From an uncultured Myxococcales bacterium (GTDB lineage: Bacteria; Myxococcota_A; UBA9042): DNA of 57,432 nt. The DNA is taken from NCBI GenBank assembly GCA_903850505.1, contig CAINLT010000196.1:1-57432 (forward strand). Reading direction: 5' to 3'. The position numbers and the translations under genes are program-made. Of this stretch, positions 8,474 to 17,109 are shown piece by piece; the first letter of the stretch is position 1; each line of letters starts with the position of its first letter. Under the pieces are notes generated by a model. That model was not told the origin of the DNA, did not search any database, and saw only the letters and a program-made list of their open reading frames with translations.

Positions 8474-10528
8474 CTATTCCGTGCGCATATCCACGTTCAC
8501 CGTCGCCGTTTGACCAGGCTTCACGACGACGCTGACCGTCTTCTTCGTCTCGCCTTTGGTTAGCGTCAATGCATACTTGCCGGCCGGCAGCTCGGTCTTC
8601 ACCGGCGTCAATCCCAAGTCCTTGCCCTTGGCCGAGACTTTTGCCCACGGCTGCGCGGTCACCACGATCTTGCCGGGCTCCGCTGGCGCAGTCCGCGCGC
8701 TATCCGTCCGTTTTTCCTTCTCTTTCTCAAGCGACAGGACGAACGTCTCGATCTGCGGGTTCTTGACCACGAAGTCCTGGCGCTCGCTGCGGTAGCCTTC
8801 CGCCTTGGCCTCGACGTGCAGCGTGTCACCCAGCTTGGCGTCCACGACCTTGGCGTTGGAATTGCTGAGCGCGAGCGCGTGGTCGTTGACAGTGACGGTC
8901 GCCGTCGCCGGTTCCACGTGCACAATCACCACCGGGCCCGTCGGGGCCGCAAGCGCAGTCGGCGTCGCGGGTTCCGGAATCTTGACCTCAACGGTCGCGC
9001 CGTCCTGATCCAGCTTGTGGTAGACGATCTTCATCCGCTCGCCAGAACGCGCGAGGATCTTGACCGTCTTGCCCTGCTCGCCGCCAAAGTCGCAGTCCGG
9101 CTCCGTGCAGATCGGGTTGTCGTCCACGAGGATCTGCTGGGCGCCCGGCGCATGGATGCGGATACCGATCTTGTGGGCCTTCGGCGCGATCGCGCCTTCA
9201 ACTGCGCCGGTCGTCGTCCCGTTCGCGTCGCCCTTGACTGGCTTGCTACCACCGCCCGCGGCAATGACCGCGATCGCGGCAAGCACGGCTGCGCCCACGC
9301 CCACGCCCACGTACCAGCCCGTGCGCGATTTGGCCGTCGGTGCGATGTTCGTTTGCCCACGCGGCACCTGCGACGCCGACGCGATGCCGTCCGGCAGCGC
9401 CAGCGTGTGCTCGTTCGGGCTGGAATCCAGCGCGATCGTTCGTTCGTCCGGAATCCCGCGCGCCGCGGGCTGTGAGCCCGTGACGATGCGCCGCTGTTGC
9501 GAATTGGAGCCGGGTGCGGGCAAGCCGTTCCGGCGCAGCTGCTCCATCATCGCGACTTCCGCCGCGACGTCGGTGCGAAGCTGCGCGATGTCGTCCGCGA
9601 ACAGCTCGTGCATGTAGCCTTTGAGGCTCGCAGCATCTGGATCGGCGACCGATGAGTAGTACCACCGCCGCAATTCGCCAGCAAAAGCCGCGCAGTCCGC
9701 TTGGCGGTCCTCGCGCTCGCGCGACAAAGCCTTCAACACGATCGCGTCGAGTTCCTTGGGCACGTCGGGATTCAGCTCAGACGGCGCCGGCACTTCCGCC
9801 TTCAACACGTTATTGAGCGTTTCAAAGTCCGATTCGCCGACAAAAAGCCGCTTGCCGGTCAGCATTTCCCAGAGGCACACGCCCAGCGCGAAGAGATCGC
9901 TGCGGGCGTCCAACGGCTTGCCGCGTGCCTGCTCCGGGCTCATGTACGCGCACTTGCCCTTGACGGTGCCGACGCGGGTCTTGGTGGAACGGCTGGCGGC
10001 CTTGGCGATGCCAAAGTCCATGATTTTCACTTCGCCGCTGAAGGAAACCATGATGTTGTGCGGGCTGACGTCGCGGTGCACGATGTTCAGCGGCGCGCCG
10101 TCCACCACGCGCGTGTGGGCATAGTGCAGGCCGAGCGCGGCCTCGATGATGATGTGCACGGCCTGGGCGATCGACAGCGGCAGGGCTTTCTTGGCACCTT
10201 GATCGAGCACGCGCTTCAGGTCCTGGCCTTCCACGTACTCCATCGCGATGTAGAACAGGCCCTCGGCTTCGTCGAAATCGAAGATCTGCACGACATTGGC
10301 GTGCGAGAGGTGCGCCGCGACGCGCGCCTCGTCCTTGAACATCGTGACGAAGCCCTCATCCTCGCTGAAGTGCGGCAGGATGCGCTTGATGACGACGACC
10401 TTCTCAAAGCCTTCAGCGCCAAGGCTCTTGGCGCGGAAGATCTCCGCCATGCCGCCCATCGCGATCTTTTGGGTCAGGATGTAGCGGCCAAAGGCCTGCG
10501 GAAAAGTATTGGCGTTTGCCGAGGCCAT
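8474..10528 (-). CDS. Serine/threonine protein kinase with C-terminal PEGA-like extension
   Basis: Kinase motifs VVIKRIL, HRDVSPHNIMV, DFGIAK, AYMSPEQARG; TM segment VGVGVGAAVLAAIAVIAAGGG; repeated PEGA-like beta segments near the C-terminus. Confidence 0.93.
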   Translation of the reverse strand: MASANANTFPQAFGRYILTQKIAMGGMAEIFRAKSLGAEGFEKVVVIKRILPHFSEDEGFVTMFKDEARVAAHLSHANVVQIFDFDEAEGLFYIAMEYVEGQDLKRVLDQGAKKALPLSIAQAVHIIIEAALGLHYAHTRVVDGAPLNIVHRDVSPHNIMVSFSGEVKIMDFGIAKAASRSTKTRVGTVKGKCAYMSPEQARGKPLDARSDLFALGVCLWEMLTGKRLFVGESDFETLNNVLKAEVPAPSELNPDVPKELDAIVLKALSREREDRQADCAAFAGELRRWYYSSVADPDAASLKGYMHELFADDIAQLRTDVAAEVAMMEQLRRNGLPAPGSNSQQRRIVTGSQPAARGIPDERTIALDSSPNEHTLALPDGIASASQVPRGQTNIAPTAKSRTGWYVGVGVGAAVLAAIAVIAAGGGSKPVKGDANGTTTGAVEGAIAPKAHKIGIRIHAPGAQQILVDDNPICTEPDCDFGGEQGKTVKILARSGERMKIVYHKLDQDGATVEVKIPEPATPTALAAPTGPVVIVHVEPATATVTVNDHALALSNSNAKVVDAKLGDTLHVEAKAEGYRSERQDFVVKNPQIETFVLSLEKEKEKRTDSARTAPAEPGKIVVTAQPWAKVSAKGKDLGLTPVKTELPAGKYALTLTKGETKKTVSVVVKPGQTATVNVDMRTE

Positions 10529-10825
10529 CACACGTCCCTGTCAAGCCCGCTGCGCGCGAATTTCGTACTGTCGAGCCCGCGCGGCGCGAGGTTGATTCCC
10601 GACCCGCTGCGGGCGTGGAAGACACCGGACGGACCGCGAAGCGTCAGGCTAGCACGCAGTCCAAGCAGAGGCAAACAACTGCCGCGCCTCGAAAGTACCG
10701 ACATGGCCAAGCGATTGCCGCGAATTCCGCCGCGCCGATGTTTGCCGCAGCCAAGTCGATGCGCCGCAGCCCAACGGACGGCGCGGTCGCGCATCCGGCG
10801 CCAACGCCAGCGTTTGTCGCGTCGG

Positions 10826-11107
10826 CTAGTTCTCGTCCTTGAGATCCTGCATCAGGCGCGCCCAGATCTCGGAGTCGAGCAGGCCTTCCGTGTCCGCATC
10901 GGCGGCAAAGGCCTCGCGGTTCGTCACGCCTTGCGTGCACTCAAAGCACACCATCGAACGGACGCGGAGGGCGTTGGCGTTCATGTAGTCATCCAGACAG
11001 GTCGCGAGGAGCAGGTTGCGAGACCGCTGGCCGCAACGGAAGACGTCATTCAAGCGACGCGGGCGGCTGTTGTCGTCCAAGGCTACGACTGGAAGGGCGT
11101 TGCTCAT
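10826..11107 (-). CDS. Small hypothetical protein (93 aa) with a CxxC motif
   Basis: Intact ORF with a GAGG-like RBS upstream of ATG; contains VRSMVCFECTQGV. Confidence 0.55.
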   Translation of the reverse strand: MSNALPVVALDDNSRPRRLNDVFRCGQRSRNLLLATCLDDYMNANALRVRSMVCFECTQGVTNREAFAADADTEGLLDSEIWARLMQDLKDEN

Positions 11108-11364
11108 GCGGGATCCTCGTCATGTTGACCTGCCGTGGCCGCCGGAAGCGGGTGGAGCAGGTCAGGTTGGGACCGCCGGTGATTGGCACCCTCGCGGGAT
11201 GCACACTGCACAGGCGGCTGTCGGCGGCGGAGCATAGTCGCCGAGGATGGGGGGTCAAGAGAAGATTGATTCGCGCCGTGATTTCAAGCGACTAGATCCT
11301 GTTGCGACAAGCATCGCGGCGCAGTGCATGGACTCTGGGAGCGGCAAGTCCTACGCTTGGCGAC

Positions 11365-13383
11365 GTGAAGAACCACCTGCGAGTTCTGCCGTTCCTTCTG
11401 CTGGTCGTCCTGCTGGCGACGTCTGCGTCGGCGTTCGATGCGCTGCGGACTTCAGGCGGGCGGGTTGTGCATGCGCCGCGGACGCCGTGGCCGGTGTACG
11501 TGCAGGCCGATCCAATCGACAAAATCACCGTCGGCAAGCTGCAATCCGTGACGTTGGCAGCGATCGACGCGTGGAACGCTGTGGCCGATACGCGGGTGCA
11601 ACTGAGCTATGGCGGCCTCGTGCGCCAGGCGCCGCATTTGGGCGTCTACATCTGGTTGGACCGCGGCTTTGCGTGGCCCAACACGGATGGCACCGCGCGG
11701 ACGGAAATGGAGTGGGACGCCGACGGCGGTTTGCGGGAAGTGACGATCGCGCTCAATGGCGTCGATTTTCAATGGATTACCGGCACGACGACGTCAGCGG
11801 CGGATGGCCGCCCCGGTGCCGATCTGCAGTCGGTCCTGACCCATCAGCTCGGCCATGCGCTGGGCCTGACGCACACGCACGATCCGACTGCGACGATGTA
11901 CTTCTGGGGCACCAACCGCGCCGGCCGCACGCTGACCGCGGACGACGCCCGCAGCCTCCGCTTCGTCTATCCCGCGACCGACGTGACGGAGTCGACGACC
12001 TGCGATCCCTGCCGCAGCGACGCAGATTGCGCGGGCACGGGCCGCTGCCTCGTGTGGCCCGACGGGTTCGCCTACTGCGCCGCACCGTGCAAGAGCCATG
12101 AAGACTGCCCGGTCGGCGCGAGCTGCGGCGCCTACGCCAGCGGCATCGCCTGCCTGCCCAATGACGGCCACTGCAACGCCGACCGCGCCACCGACCAGCC
12201 CGGCGACGCCTGCGCATCCGACTTCGCCTGTGTCAGCTCCGACCTCTGCATGCCGGTCGCCAACGGCCAGGGCTTCTGCACGTCGGCCTGCAACGGCAGC
12301 TTTGACTGCGCCACCGGCGCGACGTGCTCCGCCGGCGCCTACTGCACCGACCACGGCGGCGGCGTCGACGGCTCGGTGTGCCGCGTCCCGGGCGACTGTG
12401 CGTCCGGCACCTGCGTAGGCTCAGTCCTCCGCACGGGTTCATGCGCCCGCGGGTGCAGCGGCACGTGCAGCGGCGGCGAAGTATGCGGCGACGACGGCGT
12501 GTGCCGCCCCTCCTGCCAAAGCGGCAAGCCCTGCCCCGACGGGTCGTCGTGCAGCGCGGACTACGTCTGCCGTGGTCCGCTCGCGATCGGCTGGCCCTGC
12601 AGCAGCGGCTACGACTGCGCGACCGGGTCCTGCGTCGCGCTCACGGGCCTCAAATTCGACGCCGTCTGCACCCAATCGTGCGACGTCCCGGCGGACTGCC
12701 CAGCGGGCACGGGGTGCAGCCAGACCAGCAAGGGCAAGATCTGCATCCCCGGCGCCGCCTTGACCATGGGCAGCCCGTGCCAGTCCAGCGCCGCGTGCGG
12801 CAAGGGCCTGAGCTGCGACTTTGGCCGTACCTACGCCGGTTTTGGCACGTGCACCGGCGCCTGCGATCCGTTTGGCGACAGCGGCGAGTGCCAGGGCGGG
12901 TGGTGCATGTGGAACGGCGACGCGACGACCGCCGCCGGCCTCTGCCGGAGCGACGCGGGCGGCGGCGTGGAGGGCCAAATCTGCGACGAGACCCACGCGT
13001 GCCGCAGCGATCTGGTATGCGCGCAAACGTCGGGCAACGCGGTCTGCAGCCGGAGCTGCGACCCCAAGGCGCCAGCGTGCGGCGTGGGTCTCGGCTGCAT
13101 TGCGCTGACCGGAACGGCGGCGCGCGGCGCGTGCATGGACGGCGGCACGACCGCGACCGCGCTCCTGCCCGCACACCCGACGACGCCGGTCAATCTGGCG
13201 GGACGGGTTGTGATGCTGCCGCAGGTCGTGCCGGTGGCGGAGTTCAAGCCGGTGACGCCCGCATCGACCACGGCGGGTCAGACGGGCTGCACCAGCGCGC
13301 GCGTGGCGCCAAGCGGAATGGGCTGGCTGTCTGCGTTGGCTGTCGTGGCTTTGTGGACGCGGCGGCGGCTACGGCGCGGTTGA
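11365..13383 (+). CDS. Secreted matrixin-like (M10-type) metallopeptidase homolog with Cys-rich region and MYXO-CTERM-like C-terminus
   Basis: GTG start gives the signal peptide VKNHLRVLPFLLLVVLLATSASA. Zinc-motif-like HQLGHALGLTHTHD plus Met-turn-like TATMY, then Cys-rich repeats. Ends TGCTSARVAPSGMGWLSALAVVALWTRRRLRRG. Confidence 0.85.
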   Translation: MKNHLRVLPFLLLVVLLATSASAFDALRTSGGRVVHAPRTPWPVYVQADPIDKITVGKLQSVTLAAIDAWNAVADTRVQLSYGGLVRQAPHLGVYIWLDRGFAWPNTDGTARTEMEWDADGGLREVTIALNGVDFQWITGTTTSAADGRPGADLQSVLTHQLGHALGLTHTHDPTATMYFWGTNRAGRTLTADDARSLRFVYPATDVTESTTCDPCRSDADCAGTGRCLVWPDGFAYCAAPCKSHEDCPVGASCGAYASGIACLPNDGHCNADRATDQPGDACASDFACVSSDLCMPVANGQGFCTSACNGSFDCATGATCSAGAYCTDHGGGVDGSVCRVPGDCASGTCVGSVLRTGSCARGCSGTCSGGEVCGDDGVCRPSCQSGKPCPDGSSCSADYVCRGPLAIGWPCSSGYDCATGSCVALTGLKFDAVCTQSCDVPADCPAGTGCSQTSKGKICIPGAALTMGSPCQSSAACGKGLSCDFGRTYAGFGTCTGACDPFGDSGECQGGWCMWNGDATTAAGLCRSDAGGGVEGQICDETHACRSDLVCAQTSGNAVCSRSCDPKAPACGVGLGCIALTGTAARGACMDGGTTATALLPAHPTTPVNLAGRVVMLPQVVPVAEFKPVTPASTTAGQTGCTSARVAPSGMGWLSALAVVALWTRRRLRRG

Positions 13384-13938
13384 CCGGACGCGCGCCGCAA
13401 GTTCGTTGAGTTCGCGCTCCAGGTTGCGCATCGGCTCGACGAGTTCGCGCTGCACTTCCGCCGCTTCCAGCAGGGAAATATCGAGATCGGCGAGCGTCTC
13501 CGGCGGAAACGACTCGTGCACCGCCCGGCGCCACCCCGCGAGCGCTTGCCGCACGCCGACGTCGAGGCCAATCCGCCCCGGCAGCGCCATCGCAAAGTGC
13601 AGCGTGCCCATGCCCAACAGCTTGGCAAAACAGAAGCGGCAGACGTCCTCAAAGCGCTGGGCGTTGAAATCGCTGCGCTTGCCGAGACCGACGAGCAGCA
13701 CGCGGCCAAACGGCAGGCGCCCCGTAATCGGCACGAGCATGGCGTCCTGATAGTGGCCGTCGATGAAGTCGCGCTGCAACAACCGCGACAGCTGGCCGTT
13801 GAGCCGCCAATCGCACAGCCCGGTCAGGCCCCGCAGCGGCCGATCGTCGGCGAAGCTCGTCAGCACGAGGCACGCGTCCTCGCCGCCGGGGAGCTCGTCC
13901 ACGGCGTCCAGTTTGGGCAGCGCCAGCCGCAGTTTCAC
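13369..13938 (-). CDS. Stand-alone leucyl aminopeptidase (M17) N-terminal-like domain protein
   Basis: GTG start overlapping the nusB stop; VKLRLALPKLDAVDELPGGEDACLVLTSFADDRPLRGLTGLCDWRLNGQLSRLL...GRLPFGRVLLVGLGKRSDF. Confidence 0.7.
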   Translation of the reverse strand: MKLRLALPKLDAVDELPGGEDACLVLTSFADDRPLRGLTGLCDWRLNGQLSRLLQRDFIDGHYQDAMLVPITGRLPFGRVLLVGLGKRSDFNAQRFEDVCRFCFAKLLGMGTLHFAMALPGRIGLDVGVRQALAGWRRAVHESFPPETLADLDISLLEAAEVQRELVEPMRNLERELNELAARVRSTAP

Positions 13939-14471
13939 GGCGTCTCTCCGGATTCGTCGAGGGTCTCCTCGTCGGCGACCTTGGCGCTGCCGCCCTTGCC
14001 GCCGCGCTTGACCTTCTCGCCGCCGATCTTGGCTGTGGCACCCTTCTCGACGCCCAAGGCGTTGGCCACGCGGTCGAGGATGCCGTTGACGAACGCGCTC
14101 GAGTCCTCGTTGCCGAACTTCTTGGCGATCTCGACCGCCTCGTTGATCGCCACCTTGCGCGGCACGCGGTCGCCCAGCACCAGCAACTCCAGCGCGCCGA
14201 GCCGCAGGATGTTGCGATCCACCGCGCTCATGCGATCGAGCTTCCAGTGGTGGGACGCGGCCTGCAGCCGCTGATCCAGCATCGCGCGGTGCTCCACCAC
14301 GCCTTCCACAAGCTCCGTGCAATGCCGCCGCACGTCCTCGTAGGACGCGGGCCGCTCGCCAGCAAACTTGGTCCAATACTCATTCATCGCCGCATGCAGA
14401 TCCACGGTGACCCAATCGAGGCCAAACAGGATCTGAAGAGCTGATTCGCGCGCACGCCGCCGACTACCCAT
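13935..14471 (-). CDS. nusB: Transcription antitermination factor NusB
   Basis: MGSRRRARESALQILFGLDW...RMSAVDRNILRLGALELL...VAINEAVEIAKKFGNEDSSAFVNGILDRVA. Confidence 0.93.
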   Translation of the reverse strand: MGSRRRARESALQILFGLDWVTVDLHAAMNEYWTKFAGERPASYEDVRRHCTELVEGVVEHRAMLDQRLQAASHHWKLDRMSAVDRNILRLGALELLVLGDRVPRKVAINEAVEIAKKFGNEDSSAFVNGILDRVANALGVEKGATAKIGGEKVKRGGKGGSAKVADEETLDESGETP

Positions 14472-14500
14472 CTGCGCTTCCCCTTGTGACGTCTGCCCGC

Positions 14501-14995
14501 TTACTTCTGGCCAGCGAGGCGCAGCGCCTCAACCGTTTCAATCGCTGAGAACGCGCACTCCGCGCCCTTGTTGTCCACCGCGAGATCGCCTTTGGGGCCT
14601 CCCGCGCGCGCAATCGCCTGCGCGTCGTTGTCCGTCGTCAGCACGCCGAACAGGACCGGGACGCCAGTCACGAGGCTGACCTGCATGACGCCGCGCGCGC
14701 ATTCGCCCGCAACGAAGTCAAAGTGCGGCGTGTCGCCGCGAATCACCGCGCCGAGCGTCAGGATACCGTCGTACTTCTTGGTCTCCGCGAACTTCTTGGC
14801 CGCCAGCGGAATCTCAAACGCGCCGGGCACGTAGACGACCGGAATCGGCTCGGCGACGCCTGCCTTCTTGAACGCCGCGAGCGCGCCCTTGAGCAGCGGC
14901 TCCGTGATGTGCGCGTTGAAGCGCCCCGCCACGATGGCAAAGTGCATCCCAGCGCCCTTGGGCTGCTGTTTCGGATCGCGTGTCGACTTGGCCAT
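14501..14995 (-). CDS. ribH: 6,7-dimethyl-8-ribityllumazine synthase
   Basis: FAIVAGRFNAHITEPLLKGA...VYVPGAFEIPLAAKKFA...LGAVIRGDTPHFDFV...PVLFGVLTTDNDAQAIARAGG. Confidence 0.95.
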   Translation of the reverse strand: MAKSTRDPKQQPKGAGMHFAIVAGRFNAHITEPLLKGALAAFKKAGVAEPIPVVYVPGAFEIPLAAKKFAETKKYDGILTLGAVIRGDTPHFDFVAGECARGVMQVSLVTGVPVLFGVLTTDNDAQAIARAGGPKGDLAVDNKGAECAFSAIETVEALRLAGQK

Positions 14996-15013
14996 CTTCG
15001 GTTCCTGCTTGCG

Positions 15014-16792
15014 TTAGTTGTGAAGTTGCAGCGTGCTGAAGTCGCTCGCGCTCGTGCCCGTCAGCTGCGGCGGCGCCGTGATGCAGCAATTGCCGCTCGC
15101 GTCGATGTAGGGAGAAAGGACGGCTTGGCCGCTGAACGGGTACGTGGTCGTACCGCCGCCGACGTCCTTGCCGTCGCCGCTCAGGACGCCGTCGCCCAGG
15201 ACAAGCGCGCCGCCCAACGGGCCGCCGTCCGCGCCCTGGACGAGGAAAAGCAGGTGGTCGTTGGCGCCCGTGCCGCGCAGGACGCCAGACACGGTGAACG
15301 CGGTGCCAGGCGGCTGCGAGGTGCCGTTCTGGCAGGAAAAGTACGGGCCGACAAACGTCGGATTGGCGCAGTCCAGCTTGATCGGGCCGTTGACGATGCC
15401 GCTGACTTTCTGACCGCTTTTCCAACTGGTGACGTCGCACGTGTCGACGGCTTTGACGCAGCTCGGCGTCAGGTTCATCTGGATCGTCAACTTGCCGGTC
15501 GACGGCTGTTTGGCCCAGAAGCTGCCGCTCGGCGCGGTCCACGTCCACTTCTTGCGGTTGTCGCTGGCCATCGGGCTGGTGAGCGTGAACGGCTGGCCGC
15601 TGCTGGCCTCGGCCATCGCGGCGTCGAGCGTCTCGCCGTCGCCGAGGCGTTTGATGAAGGTGCCGGTCGTGTTGATGACGTCGTTCATCGCGATGCGCGG
15701 GTAGCCGTCGGGACCGGGCGTGCCGAGCGGCAGCGAAAAACCAACGACAGGTCGCGTGCCTGGCTCGTACCAGCTCGCCGCGAGGCTGGCTTTGTCGTTG
15801 ACGTCGCCGAGGAACGTGTTCTGCCCCGCCAGCACGATCAGCCCCGGACCGCCCAGCGGCGGCGTGTCGAGCAGCGGCCCGGCGATCTTGCCGTAGTAGA
15901 CTTGATCGCCAAAGACGCCGCGAGAGACGTTCATGCCGATCGCTTTTGTCGGCGGGCTGGCCTTGCTGGGCTTCTGCTGCACGCCTGCGCCAACCCACAC
16001 CACCGTGTCGAGCGCGGTCAGCGTCGGCATCAGCTTCTCGATGTCGCCCTGACGCACGTACTCCATCGTCTCGATGCTATCGAACCGGCCGCTGGCCTGC
16101 GCGGTAAGCGCGATGTCGCGGACGTCGACGCCCATCTGCGCGCCGTACGACGAGAGCAGCACGAAGCGGCGCTTCTGCGCGAGGATGGCGTTGAACTGCG
16201 CGAGCACAGTCGTCACGTCAAGCGGCGCGGCGTCCCCAGAAAGCCCAGCGACGATGGTTGAATTGTCGTTGTCGAGGTTGGTCGAGGTCTCCCACTCCCA
16301 CGCCTGCGCGGCGCCCATGGGCACGTGGCCGGCGATGGCCTTGCCGGCGTCGTCCGTGAACGTCGCGCTCGTCGCCGTGTACGCCGCCGTGCCACGCGTG
16401 CAGACCGGCGGCGTGTCGCCATCGGCCTTGGGGCATGAACGAAAAACCGCCGTGACCTGTTCGCGCGGCGCGTCGGCGCTCGGGGCAAACTCCGCCCACG
16501 TGAGCATCGTGCCGTCGGCTGCGCCAATCGTGCCAGCGATTTGCCAGGGCTGCGTTTGCGCGGCGGCAACGGCGGCAAAGGCCGCGTCGGTCTTGAGCAA
16601 GGCCTGCCACGCGTCCTGCGTCAGGCCGCCCTGGGACGTCCGCACCGGTAGTTGCGTGTTGTCGCCAACGCCAGGCGAAACGCTGGAGCCGCACGCCGCG
16701 CACGCGAACGTCAAACAGAGCGCAGTCGAGATGAGCCGCGAATGCGTGAGGAGCCGGGACAGCATGAGAAGGCAATACGACGCGATGTTCAT
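15014..16792 (-). CDS. Lipoprotein of unknown function (592 aa)
   Basis: RBS GAGGAGG before ATG; signal peptide with lipobox LTFACAACGSS; single uninterrupted ORF. Confidence 0.8.
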   Translation of the reverse strand: MNIASYCLLMLSRLLTHSRLISTALCLTFACAACGSSVSPGVGDNTQLPVRTSQGGLTQDAWQALLKTDAAFAAVAAAQTQPWQIAGTIGAADGTMLTWAEFAPSADAPREQVTAVFRSCPKADGDTPPVCTRGTAAYTATSATFTDDAGKAIAGHVPMGAAQAWEWETSTNLDNDNSTIVAGLSGDAAPLDVTTVLAQFNAILAQKRRFVLLSSYGAQMGVDVRDIALTAQASGRFDSIETMEYVRQGDIEKLMPTLTALDTVVWVGAGVQQKPSKASPPTKAIGMNVSRGVFGDQVYYGKIAGPLLDTPPLGGPGLIVLAGQNTFLGDVNDKASLAASWYEPGTRPVVGFSLPLGTPGPDGYPRIAMNDVINTTGTFIKRLGDGETLDAAMAEASSGQPFTLTSPMASDNRKKWTWTAPSGSFWAKQPSTGKLTIQMNLTPSCVKAVDTCDVTSWKSGQKVSGIVNGPIKLDCANPTFVGPYFSCQNGTSQPPGTAFTVSGVLRGTGANDHLLFLVQGADGGPLGGALVLGDGVLSGDGKDVGGGTTTYPFSGQAVLSPYIDASGNCCITAPPQLTGTSASDFSTLQLHN

Positions 16793-17109
16793 GCAAGAGC
16801 CTCCTCAAATGCCGGGCGCGCCGACGCGGGGCGTGGAGCTTACGCTGGCGGCGGGAACACAGCAAGCCGATGCGCCCCGCGATAGATCGAATGCGCGCGC
16901 CGAGCGTCTTACTGGTGGCGACGGTCAGGTGGCCGCAGGGGCAGTTCGTTGACAGCAATCCATTGGCTGGTTAGTGTCTCTTTCAAGCGACGTGTGAATG
17001 GCCGAACCTTGTGGGCAAGCTCGGCCGCGACACGCAGGTCCGAAAACGGCCAAAGTCAGGCGACGGTCCGCAAGGACACGAACCTACACGATCTGAGACG
17101 GGGCGCTTC

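Noticed and set aside
7644-8648. 334-aa minus ORF and overlapping plus ORFs at 7749-8155
   Set aside because: The minus ORF runs through the tRNA-Gly gene and into the kinase 3' end; the plus ORFs overlap in three frames with no coding signature.
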